Assembly (NCBI GenBank): GCA_009760855.2
Contig: WPIO01000071.1
Span: 1,562,001-1,626,000, forward strand
Source: Cristatella mucedo
Taxonomy: Eukaryota; Bryozoa; Phylactolaemata; Cristatellidae
Length of the DNA: 64,000 nt
Direction of reading: 5' to 3'
In this document: in pieces, positions 1 to 9,989 of the stretch
Layout: the number at the start of each line of letters is the position of its first letter
Numbering within the stretch: position 1 is the first letter of the stretch
The notes under the pieces: generated by a model
What the model saw: the letters and a program-made list of their open reading frames with translations, nothing else
Database searches by the model: none
What the model was told of the DNA's origin: nothing
Program-made: the position numbers and the translations under genes

Positions 1-89
1 AGAGTGCGAGAGAGAGTGAGAGAATGTGAGAGACAGGAGTGAAAGAGCACTGGCTATGGCTACTGCACCCCCTCGAACGTCACGATGTC

Positions 90-185
90 AAGAACTCAAA
101 CTTTTCCACCACATTTAACGTGTCTACAAAGAGATTAAGTTCTCTTATGGCGCTATGCAGATGTCTTCTTCTAATTATAATTACA
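90..185 (+). repeat. Decayed 3' tail of LINE family 1
   Basis: The stretch matches the end of the LINE family 1 elements elsewhere in the window: a remnant of the 'ccacatttaa' segment, then the AAGAGATTAAGTTCTCT hairpin core and a short T/A-rich end. It is too diverged to place its 5' end. Confidence 0.6.
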
Positions 186-297
186 AACCATCAATCCACC
201 CGACCTGCGCTGCGAAATGGTGCTCTTTTCCAGCTTGGTTTCCTGCTTGGTTCGAGGCAGCGACTGGGCAGCGGTGGGCGTTGCTATAGCGGCGCCG

Positions 298-415
298 GAT
301 ACTTCGTCAGCCGGCTTAACATAATAATAATAATAATAATAATAATGTACTTGATAAAGCGCCCTCAGAGAACTTAATCTCTTTCTAGGCGCTTTACATT
401 TGCTGCAAAGGGAAA
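298..415 (-). repeat. LINE family 1 3' tail, reverse orientation
   Basis: Read on the minus strand this is the terminal hairpin (AAAGCGCC ... GGCGCTTT type) followed by an (ATT)n run, which appears on the plus strand as (AAT)n at 320-345. Only the last part of the element is present. It lies downstream of the arylsulfatase exon, in what should be its first intron. Confidence 0.8.
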
Positions 416-476
416 TGACGGCTCTCAGCCCCAGCTGGCGCTCGCCGGACACGAGCAGCATCGGCTTTGACCTCAC

Positions 477-705
477 CGGACATGAGCTGGCTCCGGCTGG
501 GCGAGCAGATCGGCTGAACGTAGTAGTTCTCCAGCTTGACGCCCTGGGCGGCCAGCTTGTCCAGGTTCGGCGTCAGGATCTCGCTGCCGTGGTAGCCGAC
601 GTCGTGGTAGCCGAGATCGTCAGCCAAGATCATTATGATATGAGGTCTAGGACCAGCTAGCGCCGGTAGCGAGAGACATACCAGGCACAGCGCTACGGCC
701 AGCAT
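477..705 (-). CDS. Arylsulfatase B-type sulfatase, first coding exon (partial gene)
   Basis: The exon encodes a signal peptide ([18 protein letters not shown]) followed by the sulfatase N-terminus: the metal-binding segment [15 protein letters not shown] and, about 35 residues on, the active-site motif CSPSR, whose cysteine is converted to formylglycine in this family. The closest family is ARSB/ARSI/ARSJ, lysosomal or secreted enzymes that remove sulfate from N-acetylgalactosamine 4-sulfate; the exact substrate cannot be told from one exon. I place the donor after position 477 (TCCG|gtgagg), which matches where the human protein continues from the S-G of its own motif. An alternative in-frame ATG lies at 741 and another at 771; the one at 705 gives the cleanest signal peptide. 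The remaining exons would lie left of the window. A broken second copy lies at 5.8-6.0 kb. Confidence 0.85.
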
Positions 706-1060
706 TGTGCCTGGCGCTGACCAACTCCTCGGTGCGAGCATCTGCTCGAGAGGTGTGCACCGAGCTACCACGGCCGGAAGTGGAGCTGCCTGGCTGCGGA
801 CCCTTTGGGGTGAAGGTTAGTATTCCCGCAACCTTGACAGCGACCGGTAGAGTAGAAATCATAGATGTACTGGCCAGGGCTAGCGAGAGCGAGGCGTCGG
901 TGGCCGCGTCGCCCACCTACGGCAGAAAGCTGAGGGATTTCGGAGGTAGGCGATAACATTCATTAGGAGGAAATCTAGCAGGTATAGCACATGGTTTGCA
1001 CGAAAATAAACAATGCGCTTAGCTCTAAGATGAAAAATAATTTATTGTATATTTAGGATT
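706..1060. other. Upstream region of the arylsulfatase exon
   Basis: The region probably holds the 5' UTR and promoter of the arylsulfatase gene. I see no convincing further exon and no TATA element in a good position. Confidence 0.3.
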
Positions 1061-1063
1061 TTG

Positions 1064-1140
1064 CGAAGTGCCTAGAAAGAGATTAAGTTCTCTGAGGGCG
1101 CTGTACAAATGTATTATTATTTTTCATAATTTTTATTATC
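1064..1140 (+). repeat. LINE family 1 3' tail only
   Basis: Hairpin core (GTGCCTAGAAAGAGATTAAG and its partner) and an ATT-rich end with no upstream element sequence. A second, longer copy starts about 70 bp later in the same orientation. Confidence 0.75.
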
Positions 1141-1210
1141 ATTTATGTTGAAAACGTACTGTAGTGACTTCTGGACTCTATAAAGTTCTCTGCCAGAACT
1201 AGAGCCCTCG

Positions 1211-1895
1211 GCAACTCACTGCTTACTGGCCTACCAGCATGTGCGATCAGGCGATTGCAGCTGGTGCAAAACTCTGCAGCTAGGCTTGTCTGCCGTGAGC
1301 GTCGCAGTTGCCAGATTACTCCACTTCTCGCCGACCTGCACTGGTTACCAGTCAAGCAACGGATTGACTTCAAGGTTTTGTCGCTCACTTTTAGGTCTCT
1401 TCATTCTATGGCTCCAGCCTATCTTTCAGAGATACTACCCCATCAGGCAAAGCATCGTACCACTCGCTTTTCGGAATCCAACAGTCTAGAAATACCTCGT
1501 ACAAACCTTAAATCCTTTGGAGACCGTGCATTTAGCTCGTATGCTCCCACAGCCTGGAACTCCCTCCTGACCTGCATCAGAACATCCCCTGACCTGACCA
1601 CATTTAAAAGAAACTTAAAAACATACCTATTTAGGACAGCATTTAGTGGGTCCTTGTGATTCGTCCTCGATGTGCTTATGCGTGCTGACACTGTTCATGC
1701 TGCCACTAACCACATTTGCATGCTGACCCAGTGCATGTAACCCCTAACCATGTTATTCATTTTGTTTGTTTTTCAAGCATGATTTTACTTACTATTCTAT
1801 TGCGTATCACTTTGCAGCAAATGTAAAGCGCCTAGAAAGAGATTAAGTTCTCTGAGGGCGCTTTATCAAGTGCAATATTATTATTATTATTATAA
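1211..1895 (+). mobile_element. 5'-truncated LINE family 1 copy A
   Basis: It encodes the C-terminal part of the LINE ORF2 (from LVQNSAARLVCRE to RTAFSGSL, stop near 1657), then the 3' UTR, the terminal hairpin at about 1826-1866 and (ATT)n at 1878-1893. The reverse transcriptase core is missing, so the copy is dead on arrival, the usual result of incomplete target-primed reverse transcription. Confidence 0.9.
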
Positions 1896-1899
1896 GACG

Positions 1900-2650
1900 C
1901 ATCAAAAACACAAGTAGAGCAGCAGAAGCACGGCTATTGAGCGGTAGAAGCGGCCTGGTAGCAACCGGTCTGTTCTGCCTCTTGTAGAGCACTCTGCCAG
2001 AGATTGTGACAGTCCTAAGAACTGAACTGAGGTGAAAGTCCTGGTACTGATCCTGTATTGAAACGGCGGCGGGCTAAATCTGTGAGATCGTGACTGACAT
2101 TCGTTATTTGTGGTTCCTGACTTATAACGGCTACGAACCGGCTACGGTATAATTTAAGGCCAAGGCAGCAAAAACACTGTTGCCGTGCAATCGGCTGCCA
2201 AGTCATCGGCTCCGGAATTTGTGCCTAAGCAGCTGAGCTGATTTATAACTACTAAGCTTTGATTCTTATGACAGTTGCTACACGTCGTGGCTGCTGCTAA
2301 ACGCCTGCTACCCTCTGTCGCTGTCAACTAGTCTTTTCTATGCGACTGGTATATGTTGAGAGTTACGCAGTTTAATGATGCATGAACGGATCTCTCTGAC
2401 AATCAGACCTATATCGCTTACGCGTACATTGTGGTGCAGCTGTAGACGTACTTAGTTTGTGCAGCTCATTTCCCACTTCCGGATTACCGCTCGATAGGCA
2501 GTTCAGCTACCATAAATCCGCCAAATCCTGCCCACCGATCAGCTAGACGTAGAACATGTAGCTAAAGGTCATGAACAGACGCAGCTGTTTATGACACGTC
2601 GGTAAACAGGTCTTATGTTACCAGCCATCCCGTCCGTGGTTGATTAATTA
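1900..2650. other. Intergenic, nothing recognised
   Basis: No coding region, repeat array or RNA gene that I can support. Confidence 0.4.
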
Positions 2651-2654
2651 GTTA

Positions 2655-2860
2655 ATAATAATAATATTAATAGACGATAAAGCACCCTCGGAGAACTCAA
2701 TCTATTTATAGGTGCTTTACATATGCTGCAAAGGAAACGCGGTCGAATGGTGAGTGATATCAAGCTTGATAAACAGCATAAATAAAATGGTTAGGGTTGA
2801 CATGCACACGGTCAGCACGAAAGCCTGGCAAATGGCAGCATGCACAGTGGCAGCACGCAG
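2655..2860 (-). repeat. LINE family 1 3' UTR and tail, reverse orientation
   Basis: On the minus strand the sequence is the family's 3' UTR (GCTGACACTGTGCATGC-like, CACCCCTAACCAT-like), the terminal hairpin and an (ATT)n run. It abuts the forward LINE copy B head to head at about 2860. Confidence 0.85.
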
Positions 2861-4250
2861 AGTGTCTCTGCTTGTTTTGCTTGATCTTTCGGCAGCTTTT
2901 GATACCATCGATAACAAAGTCCTTCTAGAGTGCCTCTCATCTCGCCTGGGCATCACTGGCACTGCTCTGCAGTGGTTCAGGTCCTATCTCAGTGGGAGAC
3001 TTCAGAGTATTGACGTGAATGGACAAAGATCATCTGAAGTACCTCTGAAATATGGAATACCTCAGGGCTCAGTGCTAGGTCCGGTTCTTTTCACGGTTTA
3101 TACTATGCCTCTTGCTGATGTGATTGCCAAGCACAATCTAGGCTTTCGCTTCTATGCGGATGACACTCAGTTGTACCTTTGCTTTGATCCCTCCCAGCCT
3201 TCGAGCACCTCAAATTCTCTCAACTCACTAGCTGCATGCATTGATGACATCCACACATGGATGGCAGCAAATTTTCTAAAACTTAACGATGATAAAACTA
3301 ACTTACTAGTTATGGGCAAACCCAGTGTGATCCAGAGATTGGAAAGGCTGACTCTCAAAATTGGTTCTGCCAGCATATCTCCAGTTGAATCAGCTCGAAA
3401 TCTAGGTGTCATATTCCAAAGCGACCTCTCGTTAGACGACCATATCAGCTCCACAGTCAAATCCGCCTATTTTCAGCTTCATAACATTGCTAAAATTAGG
3501 GCTTGCTTAGATAAGGATACCACGTCCAAGTTGGTCCATGCATTCGTGACATCCCGTCTCGACTTCTGCAACTCACTGCTTACTGGCCTACCAGCATGTG
3601 CGATCAGGCGATTGCAGCTGGTGCAAAACTCTGCAGCTAGGCTTGTCTGTCGTGAGCGGCGCAGTTGCCTCATTACTCCACTTCTCGCCGACCTGCACTG
3701 GCTACCAGTGAGGCAACGGATTGACTTCAAGGTTTTGTCGCTCACTTTTAGGCCCCTTCATTCTGTGGCTCCAGCCTATCTCTAAGATCTACTCCCCCAT
3801 CAGGCCAAGCATCGTACCACCCGCTTTTCGGAATCCAACAGTCTAGAAATACCTCATACAAACCTTAAATCCTTTGGAGACCGTGCATTTAGTTCGTATG
3901 CTCCCAAAGCCTGGAACTGCCTCCCGACCTGCGTCAGAACATCCTCTGACCTGACCACATTTAAAAGGAACCTAAAAACACACCTATTTAGGACAGCATT
4001 TAGTGGGTCCCTGTGATTCGTCCTTGATGTGCTTATGCGTGCTGACACTGTGCATGCTGCCACTAACCACATTTGCATGCCGACCCTGTGCATGTCACCC
4101 CTAACCATATTATTCATTTCGTTTGTTTTTTCAAGCATGATTTTACTTACCATTCAATTGCATTTCACTTTACAGCAAATGTAAAACGCCTAGAGAGAGG
4201 GATTAAGTTCTCTGAGGGTGCTTTATCAAGTGAATTATTATTCTTATTAT
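2861..4250 (+). mobile_element. 5'-truncated LINE family 1 copy B, reverse transcriptase part
   Basis: The reading frame covers reverse transcriptase from the LLDLSAAFDTID motif (first catalytic Asp) through GIPQGSVLGPVLF and the active-site YADDTQLY, then the thumb and C-terminal region. A TAA at 3783-3785 interrupts the frame ('PAYL' then stop), and the rest of the ORF continues to about 4016. The 3' UTR, hairpin and (ATT)n end at about 4250. Endonuclease and the fingers of the RT are missing. Family: CR1/L2 group of the Jockey-like LINEs, by motif style. Confidence 0.9.
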
Positions 4251-4254
4251 TATA

Positions 4255-4736
4255 GCGGAAACGGGCGTTGGTGAAAGAACGACGGCGTGTCAGAGCCGCA
4301 GCCGTGCAAGGCTAGCTGCAGAGACCGACAGCAGTGGAATCGGTCGAGCCAGCTCTTAGCACGATGCAGTCGATAGCCAATCAGCTCCAGCCGATAGATA
4401 GCCAATCGGGTGCGTGCAGCCGATAGATAAACGACCAGCGAGACCAGGTGGGCGAGCCGAATCTACATTGCTGTCGTGCTTAAATGACAGGAGCTATGAA
4501 CTTCGGTCCGTCACCTATTGTCAATGAAGTGGCTACGCCCACATTTCTACCTCGTGGGCCGGAATGTTTCGGTGGAACGTGCTCCACGGCTTTTAGTTAT
4601 CGTAAAATTTCTAATAACGAGACTTTTTTTGATAGCTCCCTAAGAGAACCAAGTCTCCTACTTTAAAGGAAGCTTGCCAACTGGTAGCTGATCGCGTGCA
4701 CATTTTCACCACGCTTTAGCACTCAATAAAAATAAA
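4255..4736. other. Intergenic, nothing recognised
   Basis: Contains a few short direct repeats (CCGATAGATA, AGCCAATC at 4370-4430) but no supported gene. Confidence 0.4.
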
Positions 4737-4930
4737 AAATTTGCTGATTTTAACAGCCTCATTTTTTAAGCGGCAAAAGAACCTAAACGGCTATCGCCAC
4801 CGCTTGCTGTTGGAAATAAAGAATCCTGCCCACGGCAGGACTCGAACCCACGACCTCGGGACTGACGACCTGAGTCGTGAAAAAGAAACGTTAGAACAGC
4901 CATATGCCCCAGTAACCAGCGTTCGTCCAA
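4737..4930 (-). mobile_element. tRNA-derived SINE, family A
   Basis: Same sequence family as 36988-37151, 52236-52388 and 55083-55262. Read on the minus strand it begins with a tRNA-like head containing a polymerase III B-box-like GTGGGTTCGAGTCCTG, followed by a body (GGCGATAGCCGTTTAGG-like) and a T-rich tail preceded by the phrase CTGTTAAAATCAGC. This copy is more diverged than the others and its 5' end is unclear. Confidence 0.75.
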
Positions 4931-4934
4931 GTTA

Positions 4935-5820
4935 GGTAGGTGCTGAAAATATCCATAAAAACAATAACAATAGTAATAATAATGATAGTAATAGCAAAAT
5001 GGATCGCATTCTCAGACAACTTGGAAAACCTTTTTTCCAGGCACTTTACATGGCTTTTGTGGCTGCTGAATCCATCTCTAGTTCGTTTTTGCAAGTATTA
5101 CTCGAGCACGGAGTTACAACCGTTATAATCCTATTGTTATAATCTGATTAGTATGTGTATCCACAAGAGCGCCATTGTTTATGCTCGAGTGCTATGCTGT
5201 GAGAGTCTGTACGCAGCTTCGCTGCGGACACGTGGTATGTTTACTTGGCTTCGTATGACGTCATGTTATGCAACGCTGATGTTATGCAACCGCCGACTGC
5301 GAGCGTTCGCATCGCTGTCTGATGTGCAGAATAGAATCGGCTAGAGCTTGTTGACCTCAAAATTTTCGGTGCTGCTGCAAGAGCCCCTGCGAGAGTCACC
5401 AGTTTGCTTTGAGCTAACTCATTTCTTTCCAGATTCAGTCATGAGATTCGCTGAGCCCCCTGAGTTGGTTGTTGCTTTCACAGTCAGAGTAGTTCCGCTT
5501 GTGTTTGCAGAAGCTGGTATCAAAGAGTTTAACGCCTAGGTCTAAGGCTAATCTAAAACTTAGCTTAAATCGATCCCTGGTTCTTAGTAGTACCTTACGC
5601 AACAGCTGCTTCATTGCCGAAATCACTTCGAATCGCATCAAAGAAAAGCTCCGTAACCTATAAATGAACTTAACCTGTTAACCTATAAACTAACTAACCT
5701 GCAATCTATAACCCGGAAAGGCTCAAGTGGCTGCGAGAGGACGATTGTTCTCAGGACTTGTTCGGTAAACGTGAGCCACGCGACGGCAGCAGCACTACGA
5801 GAAGGAGCCCTTGCACGCCC
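4935..5820. other. Intergenic, nothing recognised
   Basis: Short open frames only, none with codon pattern or motif that I can support. A small AT-rich patch (ATAATAATGATAG) lies at 4970-4995. Confidence 0.4.
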
Positions 5821-5821
5821 C

Positions 5822-6045
5822 CTACCGGACGCGAGCAGGCTTCGGCTCGGCGTGCGTATCGGCTGCACGTAGCAGCTCTCTAGATTGACTCCTGCGGACG
5901 CTAGCTTGTCGATATGACCGGCGTCTGTTTATCGCTTCCGTGGTAGCCAACGTCGTTGTAGCCCAGATCGTCGGCAACGACGAAGACAATGTGCCCTGCG
6001 GCGCCCTCGAGCGAGAGGAACCCGTGGACGTCGCGATCGGCAGTT
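5822..6045 (-). pseudogene. Broken arylsulfatase first exon (catalytic Cys lost, frameshift)
   Basis: On the minus strand one frame reads [20 protein letters not shown], clearly homologous to the exon at 477-705, and a second frame just downstream reads [12 protein letters not shown] then YVQPIRTPSRSLLASG. The two halves need a frameshift near 5920 to be joined. The active-site cysteine of the C-x-P-S-R motif is replaced by Arg, so even without the frameshift no formylglycine could form. No signal peptide or start codon is evident upstream. This is best explained as a decayed tandem duplicate of the gene at the left end of the window. Confidence 0.85.
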
Positions 6046-6322
6046 GGCTGAGCGAGACGTCCATTGTTAGCTCCGCCGCTGCCGCCCCCCCCCTCCGCGC
6101 GCGAAGTGGGCGACTTTCAAGAATGATTGCAGCCAACGAGTTGTGCCCAATCAGCATCGTGGTTGCGTCGCGTGCCTGTCGCTGTCCATGTCGCTGGCTC
6201 CTGGCGTGCGGCTCGAACTCGAGCGCCGCCAGCCCTCGGGCGGGGCTCGAGTTCGAGCCGGTTCTTCGGGAGGAAGAGGGCAGACGACATGCGACACCAC
6301 CGGATGGATTCTTGGACGAACA

Positions 6323-6505
6323 ACGCGTATGCTGACCGTGTGCATGTCACCCCTAACCATGCTATTCATTTTGTTTGTTTTTCAAGCAGGATTTTACTTA
6401 CCATTCAATTGCATTTCACTTTACAGCAAATGTAAAGCGCCTAGAGAGAGATTAAGTTCTCTGAGGGCGCTTTATCAAGTGAATTATTATTATTATTATT
6501 ACTAT
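6323..6505 (+). repeat. LINE family 1 3' UTR and tail
   Basis: Starts in the 3' UTR (ATGCTGACCGTGTGCATG), continues through the terminal hairpin at about 6437-6475 and ends in (ATT)n. About 180 bp, no coding sequence. Confidence 0.85.
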
Positions 6506-6509
6506 GCGC

Positions 6510-7930
6510 CGCCGAAGTAGCAGAAACCGGGTTACGCGACGCGATATAAATGTCCAGCGTGAAACAGTCCGGCTAAAATGACCCGGACTCTGGTGAGTGG
6601 GCGGCGTGCGAGCACGAATGAGTGGGACAGGGCTCGAGTGGGCGGCATTAAATCTAAGCCGGGGTTGCGCTCTTCTCGCGGGGCCGCTTGCTTGTGTCGG
6701 ACCGTCAGAGTCACTACAAAATCAAGCCGGTCTGCACGCAGTTGAGAATACAACGTTGCCGAGTAGTCTTTAGCACTGTTGTAGTGTGTGTGTGTGTGTG
6801 CCTGTGTTTGTGCGGTGCCCCTGAAAGTCGTCTGCTGTTTAGAAAGACTCGCACACGTTACTCTCAAGACAAGCCGGTCTGCTTCCATTCGCCAGCCAAA
6901 GCTTCGATGGGCGGCTCCGCTAACGGGCGCTCGCTGTTACAAGTCTGGGACTCTCGAGACGGACGCGGACGCAACGTCTCACCGGCGCTCATCGGGGCGA
7001 GCTTTGACTGGCCAGCCGTCGAGCCGTTCACTGTGCTACGCCCTGGCTCTGACTCGGGGGGGAGGGGAGGGTGTGCGCACGCAGATCAACCGTATTCGCA
7101 TACGTTCACCTACGTTTCGCGCGAGCCCGCGAAACGTGTCGGCGCGCAGAGATATGCCGAATGCAACGAAGACGCTTTCATTCGAAATCGAATCTCGCGC
7201 GCTCAATTCTCCAAACAGCAGCTCGAGCCGCAGTTGCAAGAGCGGATAGATATCTCCTAGATATCTACGACGGCTATACACCATGGATGTTAGGCATCCT
7301 GATAGACGCGAGTAGTTTGCAGTGCACGCCGACGACCGGCGTGCACTGCAAAGGCCGTAGCAGAGAGTGGGCGTGTAAGAAGAGCACGCGAGGCGCGTAG
7401 TCTCGACCTTCTTCTCGCGTAGTCTGCTTGCGTTGCCGGTCAGAATTCATTCGGGCAAATGTAAAACGAAATTGCGACATCGAATGAGGACGGGAGCTTC
7501 GCCGCCAGCCTCCCGAGCGCGAGCTCTCGGCCACTTCCGCCACGGACACCGCGACACACGCTGCTTCCCGAGCGTGCAGGCGACGTAGAGGCTCTCGCGA
7601 GAGGGAGGCGCGAGCGCGCGCCGGCGATCGCTGGGAGGCGGATCGTCTCGAGCTCCTGCGATCGGGTCGCTGCACACGCCCGCGTGACATTCAATCGATG
7701 CGAACTCAAGCCGACGCACGCGATGCAGCAGCGGCGCAGCGCGTGTCGGCAGAAATCTTTTCGCTCAAACAAAGCGGCGAGGCTCGTTGTCCGATTTGCC
7801 CAGCAGGAGCGGAGGCGCACGAGCGGCCTCGAGAAAGCGCCTCGCCGCCGCGAACTGCCGACCGAGGGGCGGCGCCGAGCCGTCGGTCGGTCGCCGGCCT
7901 CTGCGGCCGAGCAGCCGCGACCGCTGCTCG
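6510..7930. other. GC-rich region without a supported gene
   Basis: Several open frames exist on both strands but overlap each other and show no family motif. A short (GT)n run lies at 6785-6800, and a perfect 16-bp inverted repeat at 7316-7352. It lies 3' of the secreted eight-cysteine gene (minus strand), so part of it may be that gene's 3' UTR. Confidence 0.35.
7316..7352. repeat. Perfect inverted repeat, 16-bp arms, 5-nt loop
   Basis: Arms TTTGCAGTGCACGCCG (7316-7331) and CGGCGTGCACTGCAAA (7337-7352) are exact reverse complements around ACGAC. As RNA either strand could fold into a very stable hairpin. No known element boundary or gene end is visible beside it. Confidence 0.9.
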
Positions 7931-7939
7931 GCCGGCCGC

Positions 7940-8781
7940 CTATTGGAGGACGTCCACGCAGGAGCACGCGTCGCCCGAGATGAATCGCTGGCTCGGGCCG
8001 CAGTTGACGACGATCCGGCTGTGACACCTGGACTGACCCTCCTTCCACTCGTGGCATTGGTAGAAGCCCGGGCACGGCCCGTCTGCTCCACCGCCGCTGA
8101 CGCCGATGCGCTTCGCCGCATAGCCGAAGCCGGGATCGCACGGGTCGGTGCACGAACTCTCTGCCGAGGCACTCTTCCCAGCTACGGCTGCATCGGTCGC
8201 AGCGCCGCCGCCGAGCGCAGCCAGCGTCAGCCACGCGGCTGCAAGAGCGACACAGTGACGCGGTCAGGGGGGACAGGAGGTCAGCGCCTTCGCTCAGGGG
8301 TGGAGGTCGGCACCTCCGCTCAGGATGAGAGGAGGTCAGCGCTTCCGCTCAGGCTGGTGGAGTTCAGCACCTCCAATCGAAGGAGGGGAGGGAGGTCAAC
8401 GCCTCGGCTCCGTGGGGTGGAGGTCAGAGCCTCGGCTCGCGGGGGGGGGGGGGGCGGTGGAGTTCAGCGCCCCAGCTCGCGGGTGGTCGATGAAGGTCAA
8501 TGAGGTCAGCGCCCCGGCTCAGGGGCGGGGTCAGGGCCTCCGCTCGAGGGGGCCAGCTATTCCGCTCGAGTGGGTCAGCGTCTCCGCTCGGGGTTGGGGG
8601 TCAACGCCTCCACGCGTTGAACTGGAGGGCAGAAGGAGGCAATCGAAATTAGCGACCGACGGACAATCGCACGAGGAACGTCATCGGAGCCGCGGACCAG
8701 CACGGTCGTCATAGCAGTGCCAGAGCTGGCAACGCGATGGCATGAACGACACTCACCCATGAACAGGCTCGAGACAGCCAT
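7940..8781 (-). CDS. Small secreted eight-cysteine protein, chitin-binding type 2-like
   Basis: Two exons on the minus strand: 8757-8781 (ATG at 8781, donor ATGG|gtgagt) and 7940-8238 (acceptor ctcttgcag, stop TAG at 7942-7940). The joined frame gives 107 residues starting MAVSSLFMAAWLTLAALGGG, a good signal peptide that exists only in the spliced product. The mature part has eight cysteines spaced C-x3-C-x21-C-x5-C-x9-C-x7-C-x11-C-x-C, with aromatic residues before the fourth (GFYQC). The x5, x17 (across an extra Cys) and x11 spacings resemble the CBM14/peritrophin-A chitin-binding domain, which would bind chitin in extracellular matrix or gut lining. That assignment is tentative: the domain is short and two cysteines are extra. 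The 0.5-kb intron contains a degenerate minisatellite. Confidence 0.7.
8265..8610. repeat. Degenerate G-rich minisatellite in the intron
   Basis: About a dozen imperfect copies of a unit around 25-35 bp built on GGTCAGCGCCTCCGCTC followed by a G-rich spacer. It includes G runs up to 13 at 8442-8454. It lies wholly within the intron of the secreted eight-cysteine gene. Confidence 0.8.
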
Positions 8782-8789
8782 CAGCAATG

Positions 8790-9780
8790 GCGACCAACCC
8801 AGGAGGCTCTCGTGACGTCGGCGACTGTCACGGGTCAGCGATTCGCAAGCCTGCGAGCGCCCCAGGTAGGCCGCGTGTCAGCGATTCCAGCTGAGTGCTC
8901 CACTTGACTAGCTCAATCGTGGCCAGAGCCGGAGTATTGCAGTGCAGCTAGCCGCCCCTCGCTGCCAGTCTGAAGCCAGTTGGCTACCAGCACCGGCCAG
9001 AGAAGAGGCTGCGAGGGGTCCCACTGCCATGCCCTACGGTTGTAAGGCGCTGCCTTAGATGCACAGACAGACGTTGAAATAAAAAGCACTGACGTAAGCT
9101 TGCGGATATTAGCCTCATCCGGCGGCAGACCGAGTGTTCGCGTCGTATGCAGGTAGCTTCTGAAGCTGTCAGCCTGTAAATAGGCTAGACAAACGTTTAA
9201 TTAATACTGCTATTAATTCAAAAGGCTGTCCTACTAGCACTGCCGTCACTCGAACTAAATCTTTGTGCCAGAACCACCTATTAGTCTGTCACTCACGTTA
9301 CAGCTCTCTGTCTACTGCACCGAACTTCGGCCATCTTACCCCTAAAAATGAGGCCTGAAAAATTATTATGCTAAGGGACTAGACCCGCAAGACTTTCAGG
9401 TAGGCTGGGCAAGATTCGAAATTAATAAAAACCTTTTGCTCAAAATCATAGTATCTATTTGGCAGGAACTCAGTTGCTGCTCATCGAGTGGAATTAAGCT
9501 ATAATTTCGTCGATAGCACTACTCGGAGGCGTGGGAATATGGGGGGGGGCGGCCCAGGTCGCTGCCAGCTGTAGGAGGCGGCAAGTGCCTTCCCCGAAAG
9601 TGCTCCACCGCAGAACGTCACTTCCAACCGACCGGCACGGCTCTCCGCCTGGCGGGCTAGCGACGAGTTCAAGGCTGTAGCTCCTTTTAAGTCCCTTCAC
9701 TATCTTGCTTAGGCCGATTTATCAGATCAGAAAATCGCCAGACTTTGCATCGTGCCGCCGGCTCTTTTGACTCAAAAGTC
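8790..9780. other. Intergenic, nothing recognised
   Basis: This lies upstream of the secreted eight-cysteine gene and may contain its promoter. No other supported feature. Confidence 0.4.
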
Positions 9781-9784
9781 GTTT

Positions 9785-9985
9785 AGGTGTTCTTCTAGCC
9801 AACCCAAAGTCGTTTGGAGACCACGTCTTACGTTCGCACGCTCTCAAAGCCTAGAACTTGCTAGCAACTGAAGTCACGACTAAACTAGTTTGACCTTATT
9901 TGGCAGGCTTCCTTTACATCGCACCATTTGTAAAGTGCCTAGAAAGAGATTTGTTTCTCTTTGGGCGAAATACAGATATTTTATT
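9785..9985 (+). repeat. Strongly decayed LINE family 1 fragment
   Basis: Segments recall the C-terminal coding part (AGTCGTTTGGAGACCACG, CTCAAAGCCTAGAACTTG) followed by a hairpin remnant (GTGCCTAGAAAGAGATTTG). Much more diverged than copies A-E, so an older insertion. Confidence 0.6.
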
Positions 9986-9989
9986 CCTG

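Noticed and set aside
7440-8234. 264-codon minus-strand frame rich in Arg
   Set aside because: It overlaps the cysteine-rich exon in another frame; its composition is that of GC-rich shadow frames and it lacks any motif.
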